From Pseudomonadota bacterium (GTDB lineage Bacteria > Desulfobacterota > BSN033 > WVXP01 > G020346125): a stretch of 5,831 nucleotides of DNA. The DNA lies in NCBI GenBank assembly GCA_030608745.1, contig JAUWDQ010000166.1, positions 1 to 5,831 of the forward strand. The letters run 5' to 3'. The notes below the pieces were generated by a model that was not told the origin of the DNA, did no database searches, and saw only the letters and a list, made by a program, of their open reading frames with translations. How positions within the stretch are numbered: the stretch's first letter is position 1; each line of letters begins with the position of its first letter. Both the position numbers and the translations under genes were made by a program. Positions 5,501-5,831 of the stretch are shown piece after piece.

Positions 5501-5831
5501 TAAGAAACTGTTAAGAGAAGGGAAAATAAGGGGAGATGTTTTAGTTTGCCATGACCCACAGCCTCTCGCTGCCATTTCCTCTGTGGACAAGAAGAAAGTA
5601 TGGAGAGCACACATTGATCTATCATTTCCTCGAAAGGAGTTTGTGGATTTTCTCCTACCATTTATTGCACAATATGATGCCGCTATATTCCATTTTGAAG
5701 ATTTCATCTTAGGGGAGCTGAAAGGCAAAATCCCCATCTACCTGATCCCCGCAGGCATTAACTTCTTAGCCCCAAAGAATATGGAATTACCCTTTGACTT
5801 CCCCTCTTACGTCCTCAAAAGTTTCGGCATA
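2568..5831 (+). CDS. Large fused glycosyltransferase: glucosylglycerate-synthase-like GT-A plus TreT-like GT-B (3' end missing)
   Basis: One open frame of 1,088 codons with no internal stop leaves the window at the right edge. Residues 1 to about 425 resemble glucosylglycerate synthase-type GT-A enzymes: IVIGIPFSDQAETLPKV (26-42), DGKGWTMRAL (97-106), ADLILLEPDF (115-124), RITDHLVIPLLISLYG (163-178), GGVYGIS (186-192), YGIDIFLTITAI (214-225), ICQANLGTRLKHH (231-243), and the family's C-terminal helical part with SSDWVQCVH (345-353) and FVREV (385-389). About 426-880 is unrecognised; residues 800-824 look weakly helix-turn-helix-like. From about 884 the chain matches the N-terminal half of TreT, a GT4 enzyme joining NDP-glucose and glucose into trehalose: THVNSVRYGGGVAEIL (902-917), FHNALQG (951-957), CHDPQP (994-999), WRAHIDLSFP (1012-1021), YDAAIFHFEDF (1036-1046). 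The donor-binding half, about 215 residues, is outside. No signal peptide or membrane segment is visible, so it is probably cytosolic. Proposed role (inference): making a glycosylated compatible solute or glycan. Donor, acceptor and activity of either module are unknown. Confidence 0.8.
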   Translation, partial: MTREEMYQEILKRVQEKVAPLKGSEIVIGIPFSDQAETLPKVIEIANEGLKEFYPDKSVAFVLAGAYEGRRMLGKIRGILKEQNREGYCFTLDREVDGKGWTMRALMEVSEFLNADLILLEPDFVRKGKQGLQPDWIYSIYRPIELGNDFVLPAFNRPPEGKRITDHLVIPLLISLYGYRLKEPMGGVYGISKRSFQKFLQDKKLFAETDVGNYGIDIFLTITAITNDLEICQANLGTRLKHHAPGEFPVRLRHALGTMFDQIGYTSSWWLKEGKRLKTEAPFYGKLPTTQPPKVDVHISYEIERFKVDFQRYRDYLYKKLCPPSLYEKLLTLSIKDEEGFYFSSSDWVQCVHILILAYFFQKEIPKADILDTLVILNRARMATFVREVQKSKGDAKRLEADRLREAQIRDFTRLGESFEAHWREGRLFYMAPMERVLLEFLPGVPLNLPKEVEDTKGGVIRVYRIFEGLIEEVQGKGAAFLPKERKVEFVERCIHEANGRLRDVLKGNVHSVNGVRTLVENVFRYLPSSRKKCFFLNQRKIIEFLERNIPHNLFEMFGYRNVNSSLKKYESRDILILASFTEGRAFNERFLDWLQDAQPDWFSLCEKGFFVQDNKNFAQWVHSRGEPSDIEMLCGKILVTQYPRAAGLNYPYLLYLSLIAKLNVEMEMFSQDWRFYSKGQDFSKKLMNSLKGRLSKDSLSAHEVFEADVDEISTKRIGKSKILRESLKGLIDLYYVIYRFDGDFLSLGYPSWAIYRTWGRKGIPSIGFLGEKSRVEQRWFVRKILLKLAEIEGLGDKNSISKKIREMRGNGIEDKNIAAELGLLPALRFDRENLPLIFKTSQESTDTRALTEEVNVLIKSLSKELTLDDLLTKVPRELRPPEEQVDEVYRLAHDLRGLEITHVNSVRYGGGVAEILSWLVPLMNSVGIKANRVVIKPKNPGQFFPTTKTFHNALQGMEAMLTEEMKEIYSRESEYMIKKLLREGKIRGDVLVCHDPQPLAAISSVDKKKVWRAHIDLSFPRKEFVDFLLPFIAQYDAAIFHFEDFILGELKGKIPIYLIPAGINFLAPKNMELPFDFPSYVLKSFGI

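Noticed and set aside
4276..5737. Short open frames overlapping the glycosyltransferase (4276-4488 plus; 4781-5158, 5234-5425 and 5474-5737 minus)
   Set aside because: The long plus-strand frame is continuous through all of them and matches TreT-type motifs in its last part; these are shadow frames.

Overview
The window looks like chromosomal DNA of a Gram-negative, possibly thermophilic, bacterium. The evidence is a partial heptose-pathway gene (gmhA-like, for lipopolysaccharide), bacterial Shine-Dalgarno sites, heavy use of AGG/AGA and ATA codons, and a compatible-solute-type glycosyltransferase. I cannot name a species; something near the Desulfobacterota is a guess only.

Layout. Positions 1-122 (minus strand) hold the first 40 codons of a gmhA-like sugar isomerase running off the left edge. 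Positions 123-601 are a divergent intergenic region. It carries a TTGACA-containing promoter candidate for gmhA, a degenerate minisatellite with a 9-bp period (174-290), and about 310 bp of unassigned sequence that ends in a promoter candidate and leader for the next gene. Positions 602-2374 (plus) encode a full-length adenine deaminase-family amidohydrolase. Its six metal-ligand positions are intact, but several family-typical active-site residues differ. A 193-bp spacer (2375-2567) follows, with a weak inverted repeat and a promoter candidate.

From 2568 to the right edge (5831) one uninterrupted plus-strand frame of 1,088 codons runs off the end. Hand translation gives three parts. Residues 1 to about 425 resemble a glucosylglycerate-synthase-type GT-A glycosyltransferase with eroded signature residues. 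Residues about 426-880 I do not recognise. Residues about 884-1088 match the N-terminal half of a TreT-type (trehalose glycosyltransferring synthase, GT4) GT-B enzyme. The donor-binding half of the GT-B module lies beyond the window, so the whole protein should be about 1,300 residues.

How the genes fit together. The three genes do not form an obvious pathway. gmhA is divergent, and the deaminase and the glycosyltransferase are co-directional but separated by a gap with its own promoter candidate and a visible drop in G+C. The most interesting object is the fused glycosyltransferase: two sugar-transfer modules around an unknown centre, which may make an osmolyte or a glycan in two coupled steps (inference).
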